Of a stretch of DNA of 64,000 nucleotides, positions 1-7,443 are shown piece by piece. Position numbers and translations under genes: made by a program. Each line of letters starts with the position of its first letter. Within the stretch, counting starts at the first letter, position 1. The notes below the pieces were generated by a model. That model was given only the letters and a program-made list of their open reading frames with translations. It was not told where the DNA came from and searched no databases. The DNA comes from RHLJ01 sp048058975 (GTDB lineage: Bacteria > Bacteroidota > Rhodothermia > Balneolales > Balneolaceae), in the NCBI GenBank assembly GCA_048058975.1, contig JBLLNP010000001.1:248001-312000 (forward strand). Direction: 5' to 3'.

Positions 1-553
1 ATCGCCCCCCATGTTTTAGTTTATCTGATTCCAATACTGAAAAGAAAAGATTCAATGAAATCGCTTTGGAGTTTAATACCTGCCCCTTTTTGTTAGTTCC
101 ATAGAACATGTGTGCAGTATTTTTACAGGCTTTGTCTGCTTCCGGGTACATTGCAATAAGCCCATCCATGAGATAGTTTCTAGCTTCTATGTCGGTTATA
201 AAGGTATCCAGTACAAATAGGAGCCTAAACTTACGTTTAGCTGGCGTATCGCTAAAAGTGGGATACCAAGCATTTGGTGTAATCTCATAAGCTTGCATTC
301 GTTTGATCGCCTCTTCGGGTGTAATCCCGCCATCGAAGTCTAAGGCCAGTATGCTTTGACCAATCCAGTTTGCATTTGAGCGAGTCCCATTGAACACGGA
401 AGGACTTCAGGTGATACCTTGCTCAATATCTTGGATCAGCTCTTCAATGTGTTCTACATATCCTTTTATTAAGTCTGAAGAAATTTGGGCTGCTTCGTGT
501 TTATCTGGTTTTCTGGTAAAAGTGCGGGTATTAGCGCTGAGTTCAATGTTCAT
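1..553 (-). CDS. Replication primase of the integrated element (AEP/PrimPol-type N-terminal domain), partial, with in-frame TGA
   Basis: The reading frame runs off the left edge, so only about 184 residues are visible. Downstream of a short N-terminal region it has ALDFDGG at 329-349, then PEEA, then TFSDTPAKRKFR and MFYGTNKKG; this order fits the N-terminal primase domain of phage and plasmid primases, with DFD as the metal-binding motif. One TGA lies in frame at 407-409 (GIT-TGA-SPSVFNG). In relatives as I recall them, this position is aromatic (F.P.VF), so Trp would fit. No TAA, TAG or frameshift occurs in the visible part. I chose ATG 553 (MNIELS) because it suits the family N-terminus; ATG 607 is an alternative. 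It follows the 642-1247 gene and is probably co-transcribed. A decayed gene is the main alternative. Confidence 0.7.
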
Positions 554-641
554 GAGTTGTTCTCTCTTGTTATTATTTATTGGATCCTTAACGAAGCCAA
601 CCTCCATTTTGGAAATTGGCTCATTATATAGTTTTGTTTTT

Positions 642-1247
642 TTAAGGGGTCTTCTGGCTGTGTACCGGGATTGTATAATGAAAACCAGTTTCGCGTTTCA
701 AATAGTATGTATATACTTGATCAACCTTATTGAAATGCCTTGGTGTGAAATACCCTGACTTATCCTCTTTCATGGCTTGTATGAGATCATCATAACTCTC
801 TACCCAGTCCATCTTTTTATCTCCTCGCATCCACATAAAGATACTATTGCAATAGGTATGCCATGAGTTTAGTAAGCACCAGCCTATAAAGGTTTCCTTC
901 TTGAGCAGGTAATAGGCAAAGCGTTGTACCGCTTCATCATTACTAGGCCCGAAGAAATTACCCGGTAGGGTAAAGGTTAAATGAGGGTATTGTTTAGGTG
1001 TAATAGTACCACGAGCTATACCCCATAAGATGTTAGTCGCATTTTCTAAAGGACGGGTTCAAAGATATTTTCTCACACAATGTGAAATGACCCATGGGGT
1101 AACCCCAAAGTATTCCGCAGTTTTTCTATTGCCATGGGTGTACCAATAATTATAAACGGCTTGTTCGCCGTGTATTTCGATGAGTTTTTTACTTCAGCCT
1201 CTTGGGCCAGCATGTATTTTGTTTACTTGTATCGGATGCTTTTGCAT
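642..1247 (-). CDS. HTH-like protein of the element, 201 codons, with two in-frame TGA codons
   Basis: The frame begins at ATG 1247 behind a strong ribosome site (AGGAG, 7 nt spacing) and a sigma70-like promoter, and ends at TAA 642-644. TGA interrupts it at codon 18 (1194-1196) and codon 63 (1059-1061); there is no TAA, TAG or frameshift. The translation reads across both: residues 28-62 look like a homeodomain-type helix-turn-helix (KTAEYFGVTPWVISH), followed by the second TGA and TRPLENA. Seven other Trp codons are TGG. The C-terminal half (WMRGDKKMDWVESYDD) is not recognised. It lies upstream of the primase, so a role in replication or its control is an inference. Standard annotation would split it or call only the last 64 codons. 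Confidence 0.65.
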
Positions 1248-1315
1248 TTGCTCTCCTGACTTTATTTTTTTGTTGAAATGGATTCTTCTTATCTGATGTT
1301 CACACATCTATATTA

Positions 1316-1344
1316 ATTCTATTACACTACGTGGGATTTGTCAA
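1316..1344 (-). promoter_or_regulatory. Sigma70-like promoter of the TGA-containing operon
   Basis: On the minus strand TTGACA (1344-1339) and TAGAAT (1321-1316) are separated by exactly 17 bases, and the AGGAG-ATG start of the next gene lies about 55 bases downstream. This is a Proteobacteria/Firmicutes-style promoter and not the TAnnTTTG form usual in Bacteroidota. Confidence 0.65.
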
Positions 1345-1362
1345 GTGAATTTGAAATTTTGT

Positions 1363-1395
1363 CAAAAAAAGTGGCTACTTGTTGGAGAGTAGCCA
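1363..1395 (-). terminator. Rho-independent terminator after the 1406-1972 gene
   Basis: TGGCTAC (1372-1378) pairs with GTAGCCA (1389-1395), and on the minus strand the stem is followed by seven T. It separates the ATPase/1406 transcript from the promoter of the TGA-containing operon. Confidence 0.75.
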
Positions 1396-1405
1396 TCATT
1401 TTTAA

Positions 1406-1972
1406 CTAGTCTGCAATTTCAGTTAGCCGTAAATATTTCTCTACAGTTCTCAAAATAGGTTCCTTTACATCAATATGATATCCTTTATAGATACCTCTTT
1501 CTGTACAACCTAGATAGGAGAATCCCCATTCCTTAGGATTGAAAGGATACCGGAAGTTTCGAAATCCTGAGGTATTTATGGTTGGGTCTCTTTGTTCAAT
1601 TGCGTTCTGACGATGTTCATAAATATTGATCAGTGCATTTAGGACCCAACCTCTGTCATATCGATGCTGTAAATGATAATATCTCTCAGCGATATGAGTA
1701 GGTAGGCTTAACTTAAATACACGCTTTTCCACATTTTGGCCATAGCTGCGTCCTCCGTGGTCTGTTAGATAAATACCATTGTCTTCAATGAAATAGTCAT
1801 ACAATTGAGGAATTTGTGACGTTATATACCGGGCTTCAAGTTCGAACTTCTTAGCTGAACTTCCACTCATGCTGCCTGATTCAGCTGCGAGACGGGCATG
1901 AGTATGTAATACTTCATAATCCTTCTCAAAAAGCTCAAAGGTCATATAATGCTTATTCTTGGTTTTATTCAT
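1406..1972 (-). CDS. Hypothetical protein of the element, 188 aa
   Basis: A soluble protein with no signal or membrane segment, and I do not recognise a family. It is basic and aromatic-rich, with a central SLPTHIAERYYHLQHRYDRGW segment and a C-terminal PKEWGFSYLG stretch. The start at 1972 has AGGAG about 10 bases upstream. It follows the RepA-like ATPase by 57 bases; that gap contains a small inverted repeat, AACCCA (1995-2000) / TGGGTT (2011-2016). It ends with TAG and is followed by a terminator, so it closes the ATPase transcript. Both Trp codons are TGG. Its position between replication genes suggests a replication or packaging accessory, which is inference only. Confidence 0.7.
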   Translation of the reverse strand: MNKTKNKHYMTFELFEKDYEVLHTHARLAAESGSMSGSSAKKFELEARYITSQIPQLYDYFIEDNGIYLTDHGGRSYGQNVEKRVFKLSLPTHIAERYYHLQHRYDRGWVLNALINIYEHRQNAIEQRDPTINTSGFRNFRYPFNPKEWGFSYLGCTERGIYKGYHIDVKEPILRTVEKYLRLTEIAD

Positions 1973-2029
1973 TCCTGTCTACTCCTTTTTTTTCAACCCA
2001 TAAAAAAGGGTGGGTTGTTATGAATAATC

Positions 2030-2977
2030 TTATTGTTCGGTATCTTCGGCATCGTCTTGGTTCTTTTTTTTGTCAAGGAGAGCCTTCTTTTCCTTAAGGA
2101 GTCTACTCACATATCCTTGACTGATATTTCCCATTAGTTTGGCTATTTCATCCTGTTTATACCCCTCTTGGCTGAGCTGCCAAGCCTGTTCCATTTTCTC
2201 ATTTTTAGTTTCACGGATTGGTTCTTCCTCTGAGAGGGTATAAAACCCTTCCTTAGTTCCGTACTCTAGGTAAAAGCAGTTACTGTCGAGGTCTCGTCCC
2301 TGGATATTCATCTTGAGGACTCCCCGACGACTCGATAAGCTTTCCTCACTTTCTCGGGATAGCAAGAGCACATTGTCACAGGCTCCAACGAGACCTCTTG
2401 TTCCCGAAATAGCATCTAAGGCAGCCTTCGAGTACCTCTTATTTGTATGGTGAACCGCAATAATCGAAGTTTTTGTATTGTCAGCAAGCTCTTTTAGCCG
2501 TTTTACTAAGGTGTATTCCTTTTTATAGCTACCTGTTTCTTCTGGTTTCGCAATTCGCTGAAGGATATCAATAATGACTACTTCATAACCTTCTTTGTTA
2601 ATAAGCCTCTTGATAACCTGAATGCTATCCTTATTTTCTCCGAGAGAGGTTACTAAATGCAGGTTTTCTGGAATATTCACAGCTCCAAGAAGACTGGCAT
2701 TTGCTATTTCAGCCAACCTGGCTTGTAGTCTTCGCTCATTATCTTCCAGGGCTAAAAACAATACCTTACTTTTTCGGGTGCTGAGTTTTGCAAAAGCCTT
2801 CTGACCAGTGGCCATGCAATACCCTAGATAGCAAATGAGATATGATTTACCCACTTTTGGGGCAGCAGCTAAAATGGTTAATCCCGGAACTACTAAATGC
2901 TGAATATTATACTTTAGTTCAGGGATATTTTTTCTGAACAGGTCAGAGGCGCTAATAATTCGAAGATCTTTACTCAT
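2030..2977 (-). CDS. RepA-like AAA/RecA-fold ATPase (helicase-type) with C-terminal HTH
   Basis: A 315-aa P-loop ATPase of the AAA_25/RepA type used by plasmids, phages and integrative elements for replication. The Walker A is AAPKVGKS near residue 40; an acidic LALED follows near 75; the Walker B is VVIIDIL near 135; VHHTNKR and SGTRGLVGACD follow, as in DnaB/RepA relatives. Residues about 265-295 (QDEIAKLMGNISQGYVSRLL) form a predicted helix-turn-helix. Its ATG overlaps the stop of the small HTH gene upstream (ATGA), so the two are translationally coupled. The gene is intact and ends with TAA. Together with the primase it makes a replication module. Confidence 0.85.
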   Translation of the reverse strand: MSKDLRIISASDLFRKNIPELKYNIQHLVVPGLTILAAAPKVGKSYLICYLGYCMATGQKAFAKLSTRKSKVLFLALEDNERRLQARLAEIANASLLGAVNIPENLHLVTSLGENKDSIQVIKRLINKEGYEVVIIDILQRIAKPEETGSYKKEYTLVKRLKELADNTKTSIIAVHHTNKRYSKAALDAISGTRGLVGACDNVLLLSRESEESLSSRRGVLKMNIQGRDLDSNCFYLEYGTKEGFYTLSEEEPIRETKNEKMEQAWQLSQEGYKQDEIAKLMGNISQGYVSRLLKEKKALLDKKKNQDDAEDTEQ

Positions 2978-3189
2978 CGATCTACCTCATTAATAATGAA
3001 TAGCCGGTCGAGCAGTTTTCGCTCGAAGTATTTGCGTGTTCCACCTTTTAGTTTTAGCGATGGGATATATCGTACATCGCCAGCGTCCAGTCCGCTTCGG
3101 TTTAAGAGAGTCTTTGCTTTGACTCCGTAGATCATCTCGGCCTGCTGGGCGGTGATAAACTTTGATTTAAATGAAATGTTCGCTTTGAT
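2974..3189 (-). CDS. Small excisionase/HTH-type DNA-binding protein, start unclear
   Basis: An open frame ends in TGA that overlaps the ATG of the ATPase (ATGA), a mark of a real coupled gene. The peptide (KFITAQQAEMIYGVKAKTL, then PSLKLKGGTRKYFERKLL) resembles a MerR/excisionase-like HTH where the first helix is ITAQQAEMI. The only ATG in frame, 3135, would cut that helix, and no GTG or TTG lies upstream before the stop at 3229-3231. A GAGG at 3195-3198 sits five bases before an ATC codon at 3189, so a non-standard start or a lesion near the 5' end is possible. Position next to the integrase module fits an Xis or a replication regulator. Confidence 0.5.
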   Translation of the reverse strand: MKANISFKSKFITAQQAEMIYGVKAKTLLNRSGLDAGDVRYIPSLKLKGGTRKYFERKLLDRLFIINEVDR

Positions 3190-3215
3190 ATGCGCCTCAT
3201 TTTTTAAGATTAAGC

Positions 3216-3242
3216 GCGATACTCTTGACTATCAAGAATCGC
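3216..3242. repeat. Inverted repeat near the 5' end of the small HTH gene
   Basis: GCGAT + TCTTGA (3216-3228, two bulged bases) pair with TCAAGA + ATCGC (3232-3242) around a 3-base loop. It overlaps the upstream end of the HTH reading frame and could be an operator bound by that protein or an attenuating hairpin. Confidence 0.6.
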
Positions 3243-3287
3243 AGAGAACATGTAATGGTCCTCTGACCTTGGTGGTATAGATTGGCT

Positions 3288-3320
3288 ATATAGCGTGTAT
3301 GTTAATCTCTAACGCTATAT
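3288..3320. repeat. Inverted repeat ATATAGCG / CGCTATAT in the element's control region
   Basis: Two perfect 8-base arms (3288-3295 and 3313-3320) are 17 bases apart in the gap between the HTH gene and the 3366-4208 gene. The spacing suits a dimeric repressor or a replication iteron-like site. It lies where the promoter of the HTH-ATPase transcript must be. Confidence 0.5.
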
Positions 3321-3365
3321 TTGTTGATGTAAATAGCTCAATTGTTTAGTGCTAAACCAGAAAAA

Positions 3366-4208
3366 TTAGTTATTACCCTCTCTATCAAGATTTGCTTTAA
3401 TTGACTTGTAAAGGAATAGTTCGTTAGTATGCATATTTATATATGAATTAGCGATTTCATATGCTATTTGTGCATCCGAATAGTGCTTTACCTTTAACGT
3501 ATTATATTTGAAATGCAGGACTGCATCAGAAATATTTGCGACGGGAATAAAAGCATGAAAAGTTTGATGACTCGTGAGTTCGTTCAAAATGTCAATATAT
3601 ATTCTATGAACCAGGCTAGCAAAAGCAGCTGGTTCAATCATATTGAAATATTGCTCCATCTCAATACCCTCAAAATTTAAATAATGGATGAGTAAATAGA
3701 TCCTATTATCATTTACATGCACTTGATTTTCAGTTATAACTCCGAATAATTCCCAAAAAAGTTCAATTGTAGTTGGAAAAGCGTTGATTTTAGAATCGAC
3801 AGTTATATCAATTTCAACAAATTCTGGATTATGAGTTCCAGTGTTAGGATCAAAGCCAGAAATTTTAGGGTAAGGCATAGATTTTAAAATCAGATTGGCT
3901 GCATTTAGTACTTCATTAGCTAATTCAATTTTGCCAGTAATATTCAGTTCTATTTCTTCGTCAAATTTAGAAAGATCGTAACTCTTTCTAATGGTGCTTC
4001 TTAATTCCTGATATCTAAAAACGATGTTGCCAATTAAGAATAAATAATTTCTCCAATTTTGTTGATTAGATGGATACGATGTGTAAGCTTTGTAAATAGC
4101 TCTCTTTATGTGCCCAATCCTATTTTCTGGTAAACGACGAAAATTGGCTGCATATAACAAATTGTTGTCTTTATCACTTACTGATTTGTATCCTTCTAAT
4201 ATTTTCAT
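3366..4208 (-). CDS. Unknown protein coupled to the integrase, 280 aa
   Basis: Its ATG overlaps the integrase stop (ATGA at 4205-4208), so the two are made together. It has no signal peptide, no membrane segment and no motif I recognise; it is predicted mainly helical, with alternating charged and aromatic residues. The base composition is more AT-rich than the host genes, in keeping with transferred DNA. Genes in this place next to integrases are often cargo or recombination accessories, but nothing in the sequence decides between them. Confidence 0.75.
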   Translation of the reverse strand: MKILEGYKSVSDKDNNLLYAANFRRLPENRIGHIKRAIYKAYTSYPSNQQNWRNYLFLIGNIVFRYQELRSTIRKSYDLSKFDEEIELNITGKIELANEVLNAANLILKSMPYPKISGFDPNTGTHNPEFVEIDITVDSKINAFPTTIELFWELFGVITENQVHVNDNRIYLLIHYLNFEGIEMEQYFNMIEPAAFASLVHRIYIDILNELTSHQTFHAFIPVANISDAVLHFKYNTLKVKHYSDAQIAYEIANSYINMHTNELFLYKSIKANLDREGNN

Positions 4209-5350
4209 TCTAATAGCCCAAGTCTTTCAGCTTTTTCTCTTAGATCATTTGGAACCAAGTGAAGATAACGCTCCGTAACTGAAATCGAAGAATGTCCCAT
4301 CAATTTTTGAACTTCATAAAGGTTGTATCCTGCCTTCAAATAATTTGTTGCAGCAGTGTGTCTCAAGCTATGAAAATGGATATAGTTACCTAACCCCGCA
4401 TTTACAACAAATGTTTTGAAATTATCGGAAGGAGTTTTACTAGCCATTTGTTTAGATTTTTCCACAGTTGATTTAGGTGATTCAAAAACGAATCGATCAT
4501 CTTCACTGTTTACTTTCTGCTTCCAAGCCTTTAATAACAACTTAATTTCATTATCAAAAATCACAGTTCTGGATTTTCCACCTTTTCCTGCTACGACAGT
4601 AATTAGGTTGTTATTTATGTCCAAATGTTTCCATTTTAGCTTCAGAATTTCGGATTTTCTTAGGCCTGTTTTAAAAGCAAACCTAACTAGAGGCTCAAAC
4701 CACAATTGCTTCCGACTGTCTGAAAGAATAAACCCGTCAGTAGTTTTTCTTGAGATGTGTTGCTGATGTTTAGTAATAATGGTTTCAAGTTTATCTGAAG
4801 CAATAATTTGATCTTTCAGATTCTCCGGTACATTCTTTCTTCGAATCCCTTTAGTCACATCTGTTCCATGACCATTTGATTCCACCCATTTAAAAAACGT
4901 TTTAAGGTGTGCAAGGTAATTATTTTGAGTACTTACACTGATGTCATCCCGAAAGCAATAATCCTGAACATCCCTTTTCTGGATCAATTCAGTAAGCATT
5001 GTAATTCCGACATTATTATTAAAAGCATTCAATAACTGCTTGTAGTTATCACGGCTCTTTTGACCCATGTCTGTTCTATCGGCAATAAATTCTTCTATGC
5101 TTTTAGAGAGCAAACGCTTTTGGGGTAAAGACTCTACTTTTGGTGCCCCATCCCTCCAGGAAAGGAAATCGAAATTGTTGAAGACATCAACTGCACCTGA
5201 TTCCTGATCGATTTCTAAACGACGTTGTAGCTTCTCTGCAATTTTCTTCCTATTAGTCCTTAAGGAGAATTGACAAGACTCTTTTTTTCCATCTTTTGTC
5301 TGAACAAATCGAATCGAATAATTACCATTTCTTTCTCTTAATGTGGCCAT
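4205..5350 (-). CDS. Tyrosine site-specific integrase
   Basis: A 381-aa phage-type integrase. The N-terminal Arm-binding part (MATLRERNGNYSIRF) is followed by a SAM-like core-binding domain (about 95-190) and the catalytic domain with Arg in TGLRKSEIL, Lys in AGKGGKSRTV, HSLRH, GHSS and the nucleophile Tyr in TERYLHL. I chose ATG 5350, not the upstream ATG at 5479, because AGGAGG lies six bases before it and the upstream extension covers the attachment region. It lies against a tRNA-Arg fragment and reads away from it, the usual layout for an element integrated at a tRNA gene. Confidence 0.95.
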   Translation of the reverse strand: MATLRERNGNYSIRFVQTKDGKKESCQFSLRTNRKKIAEKLQRRLEIDQESGAVDVFNNFDFLSWRDGAPKVESLPQKRLLSKSIEEFIADRTDMGQKSRDNYKQLLNAFNNNVGITMLTELIQKRDVQDYCFRDDISVSTQNNYLAHLKTFFKWVESNGHGTDVTKGIRRKNVPENLKDQIIASDKLETIITKHQQHISRKTTDGFILSDSRKQLWFEPLVRFAFKTGLRKSEILKLKWKHLDINNNLITVVAGKGGKSRTVIFDNEIKLLLKAWKQKVNSEDDRFVFESPKSTVEKSKQMASKTPSDNFKTFVVNAGLGNYIHFHSLRHTAATNYLKAGYNLYEVQKLMGHSSISVTERYLHLVPNDLREKAERLGLLE

Positions 5351-5480
5351 TCTGCCTCCTATAATTTGTACCCTCAAATGTACCCACTTGAGGGAAGATA
5401 GGGAAATTAAAAAGCCCAAAAGCTCGTTTTTTAGTGCTTGTGGGCTTATTTTAAAAAATGTTTTGGGAGGGAGGCACAAA

Positions 5481-5519
5481 TTCGTAGTCAGGTACTCTAT
5501 CCAGTTGAGCTACGGGTGC
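5481..5519 (-). pseudogene. 5' half of tRNA-Arg(ACG), probable attachment site
   Basis: Read on the minus strand from 5519: acceptor strand GCACCCG, D-arm GCTC...GAGT, anticodon 5' strand CCTGA and loop CTACGAA with anticodon ACG (5485-5483). The match then stops: the next five bases are TTTGT where TCAGG is needed, and no T-arm or acceptor 3' strand follows. The break at the anticodon loop marks the likely crossover point of the integrase next door. The intact tRNA should be rebuilt, or its 3' half left, at the far end of the element beyond the window. Confidence 0.75.
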
Positions 5520-5740
5520 ATTCAGTAAATTTGAAGAGCCCCAAAGATAAGGACTTTATTACCTCAGTACAACGAAAAATACAGACTGTTTTCCAGTCAT
5601 AGCCAGAATTCAAACAAAAAACATCTACTGAAGACAATCACTTCTACTGCAATAAGTACTTGTTGTTTTTCTAGAATGATTTGTTCATTTTCGTTTTCAT
5701 TTTTGGTGCCAATCGTAGCTATTAATCAAAGTACAAGTAC

Positions 5741-7372
5741 ATGGAAGTATTAGATATCATCGTTTTTTCACTATATGTTTTAATGATTGTGGGGATTGGC
5801 TTGTGGGTATCACGGGATAAAAAAGGGCACCAAAAAAATGCTGAAGATTACTTCCTGGCGGGTAAATCTCTCCCGTGGTGGGCGATTGGCGCATCACTCA
5901 TAGCCGCTAATATTTCAGCAGAACAAATCATCGGGATGTCGGGATCTGGTTTCGCAGTTGGTCTGGCAATTGCATCGTATGAATGGATGGCAGCCATTAC
6001 ACTTTTGATAGTTGGTAAATTCCTGCTTCCAATTTTTATTGAAAAAAAGCTTTATACCATTCCGGAATTCATCGAAAAGAGATTTAATACAACCCTAAAA
6101 ACCATTCTGGCAATTTTCTGGATTGCGTTGTTTGTATTTGTGAATCTTACTACTGTTATGTTTCTCGGAGCAAAAGCATTGGATACCATTTGGGGAACAG
6201 GAGATGGGAGTTTACTTTTTGCAGCATTAATGGGGTTGGCACTAATAGCCGCAGCGTATTCTATTTATGGAGGCCTGTCCGCCGTAGCATGGACGGATGT
6301 AGTTCAAGTTGTATTGTTAGTTTTGGGAGGGTTAATTACCACGATTATTGCATTGAATCATGTAACTCCCGAAGGTGGTGTGTTTAATGGTCTGGTACAC
6401 ATTTATGATGTTGCAGGAGATAAGTTTGATATGATTCTGGACCGCTCAAATCCGGAGTTTCAAAATCTGCCCGGTATTGCCGTTCTGATTGGAGGGATGT
6501 GGGTAGCTAATTTGTACTACTGGGGCTTCAATCAATATATCATTCAGCGCACACTAGCCGCGAAATCTCTAAAAGAATCTCAAAAAGGGATCGTATTTGC
6601 TGCTTTCCTGAAATTGATCATTCCTTTTATTGTAGTAATTCCGGGAATCATTGCCTACGTGATGTATTCTCAACCATCCGGAACCAGTGAAATTACAGGA
6701 GTGGTAGATGCATTTACCAAAGCTGATGGAACTACAGATAATGACAATGCATACCCTTGGCTTATTAGTGTGTTTGTTACCCCTGGATTCAAAGGGTTGG
6801 TTGTTGCTGCGCTTGCGGCAGCTATTGTATCATCTATGGCTTCCATGCTGAATTCCATTGCTACTATTTTCACCATGGATATCTACAAGCCGTACTTTAA
6901 TAAAGGTGCAACCGACAAAAAAACGGTAAATGTAGGTCGTATTACAGCGGGGGTTGCCCTGTTAATAGCTATGGTTATTGCCCCTCAGCTTAGTAGCGTG
7001 CCACAGGTATTTCAGTTTATACAGGAATATACCGGATTGGTAAGCCCGGGAATTCTGGCTGTTTTTATTATGGGATTGTTCTGGAAAAAGACAACAACAA
7101 AAGCAGCCATTATCGGAGTGCTTTCCTCAATCGTAGTTGCATTACTGCTTAAGATTCCGGCAATTGGATTACCGTTTCTGGACCAAATGTTCTACACACT
7201 TATTATTACGATTGTGATTATTGCCGGGGTTAGCTTAACCACCAACCCAATGGACGACGATCCAAAAGCTATTCCACTTACAGCAGAGACTTTTAAAACA
7301 AGCAGTGGGTTTAATATTGGCGCCTACGTAGTGCTGATTATTACCGCAGTGCTTTACGCAGCTTTTTGGTAA
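5741..7372 (+). CDS. Sodium:solute symporter (SSS family, SGLT-like)
   Basis: A 543-aa inner-membrane transporter with about 14 hydrophobic segments. EDYFLAGKSLPWWAIGASLIAANISAEQIIGMSG near residues 35-70 is the SSS signature in the first core helices; AAALAAAIVSSMASMLNS near 350 is the conserved helix 8/9 region holding Na+ ligands. Similarity is highest, by eye, to the Na+/sugar branch, but the substrate cannot be fixed. It is a single gene: upstream is the tRNA fragment and about 220 bases with no recognisable signal, downstream a terminator shared with ahcY. Confidence 0.9.
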   Translation: MEVLDIIVFSLYVLMIVGIGLWVSRDKKGHQKNAEDYFLAGKSLPWWAIGASLIAANISAEQIIGMSGSGFAVGLAIASYEWMAAITLLIVGKFLLPIFIEKKLYTIPEFIEKRFNTTLKTILAIFWIALFVFVNLTTVMFLGAKALDTIWGTGDGSLLFAALMGLALIAAAYSIYGGLSAVAWTDVVQVVLLVLGGLITTIIALNHVTPEGGVFNGLVHIYDVAGDKFDMILDRSNPEFQNLPGIAVLIGGMWVANLYYWGFNQYIIQRTLAAKSLKESQKGIVFAAFLKLIIPFIVVIPGIIAYVMYSQPSGTSEITGVVDAFTKADGTTDNDNAYPWLISVFVTPGFKGLVVAALAAAIVSSMASMLNSIATIFTMDIYKPYFNKGATDKKTVNVGRITAGVALLIAMVIAPQLSSVPQVFQFIQEYTGLVSPGILAVFIMGLFWKKTTTKAAIIGVLSSIVVALLLKIPAIGLPFLDQMFYTLIITIVIIAGVSLTTNPMDDDPKAIPLTAETFKTSSGFNIGAYVVLIITAVLYAAFW

Positions 7373-7393
7373 TGAATATAGTTCTGCAAAAAA

Positions 7394-7423
7394 AAGCCGT
7401 CTCGGGGTTATTCAAGACGGCTT
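7394..7423. terminator. Bidirectional terminator between the symporter and ahcY
   Basis: AAGCCGTCT (7394-7402) pairs perfectly with AGACGGCTT (7415-7423). An A run precedes the stem on the plus strand (T run for the ahcY side). The two genes converge on it. Confidence 0.8.
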
Positions 7424-7443
7424 AAACTAAAACTATGATAAGA

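Noticed and set aside
390..758. 122-codon plus-strand open frame opposite the primase and HTH genes
   Set aside because: It lies antisense to two frames with clear protein motifs, has no ribosome site, and its product looks like a random hydrophobic shadow.
407..1196. Selenocysteine insertion at the in-frame TGAs
   Set aside because: The sites are not in redox motifs, three occur in two DNA-binding or replication proteins, and no SECIS-like hairpin is evident just after each TGA.
7380..7443. SAH riboswitch for ahcY
   Set aside because: The hairpin here is downstream of ahcY, and the upstream side is filled by the TlpA-like gene with a 12-base gap, too short for an aptamer.
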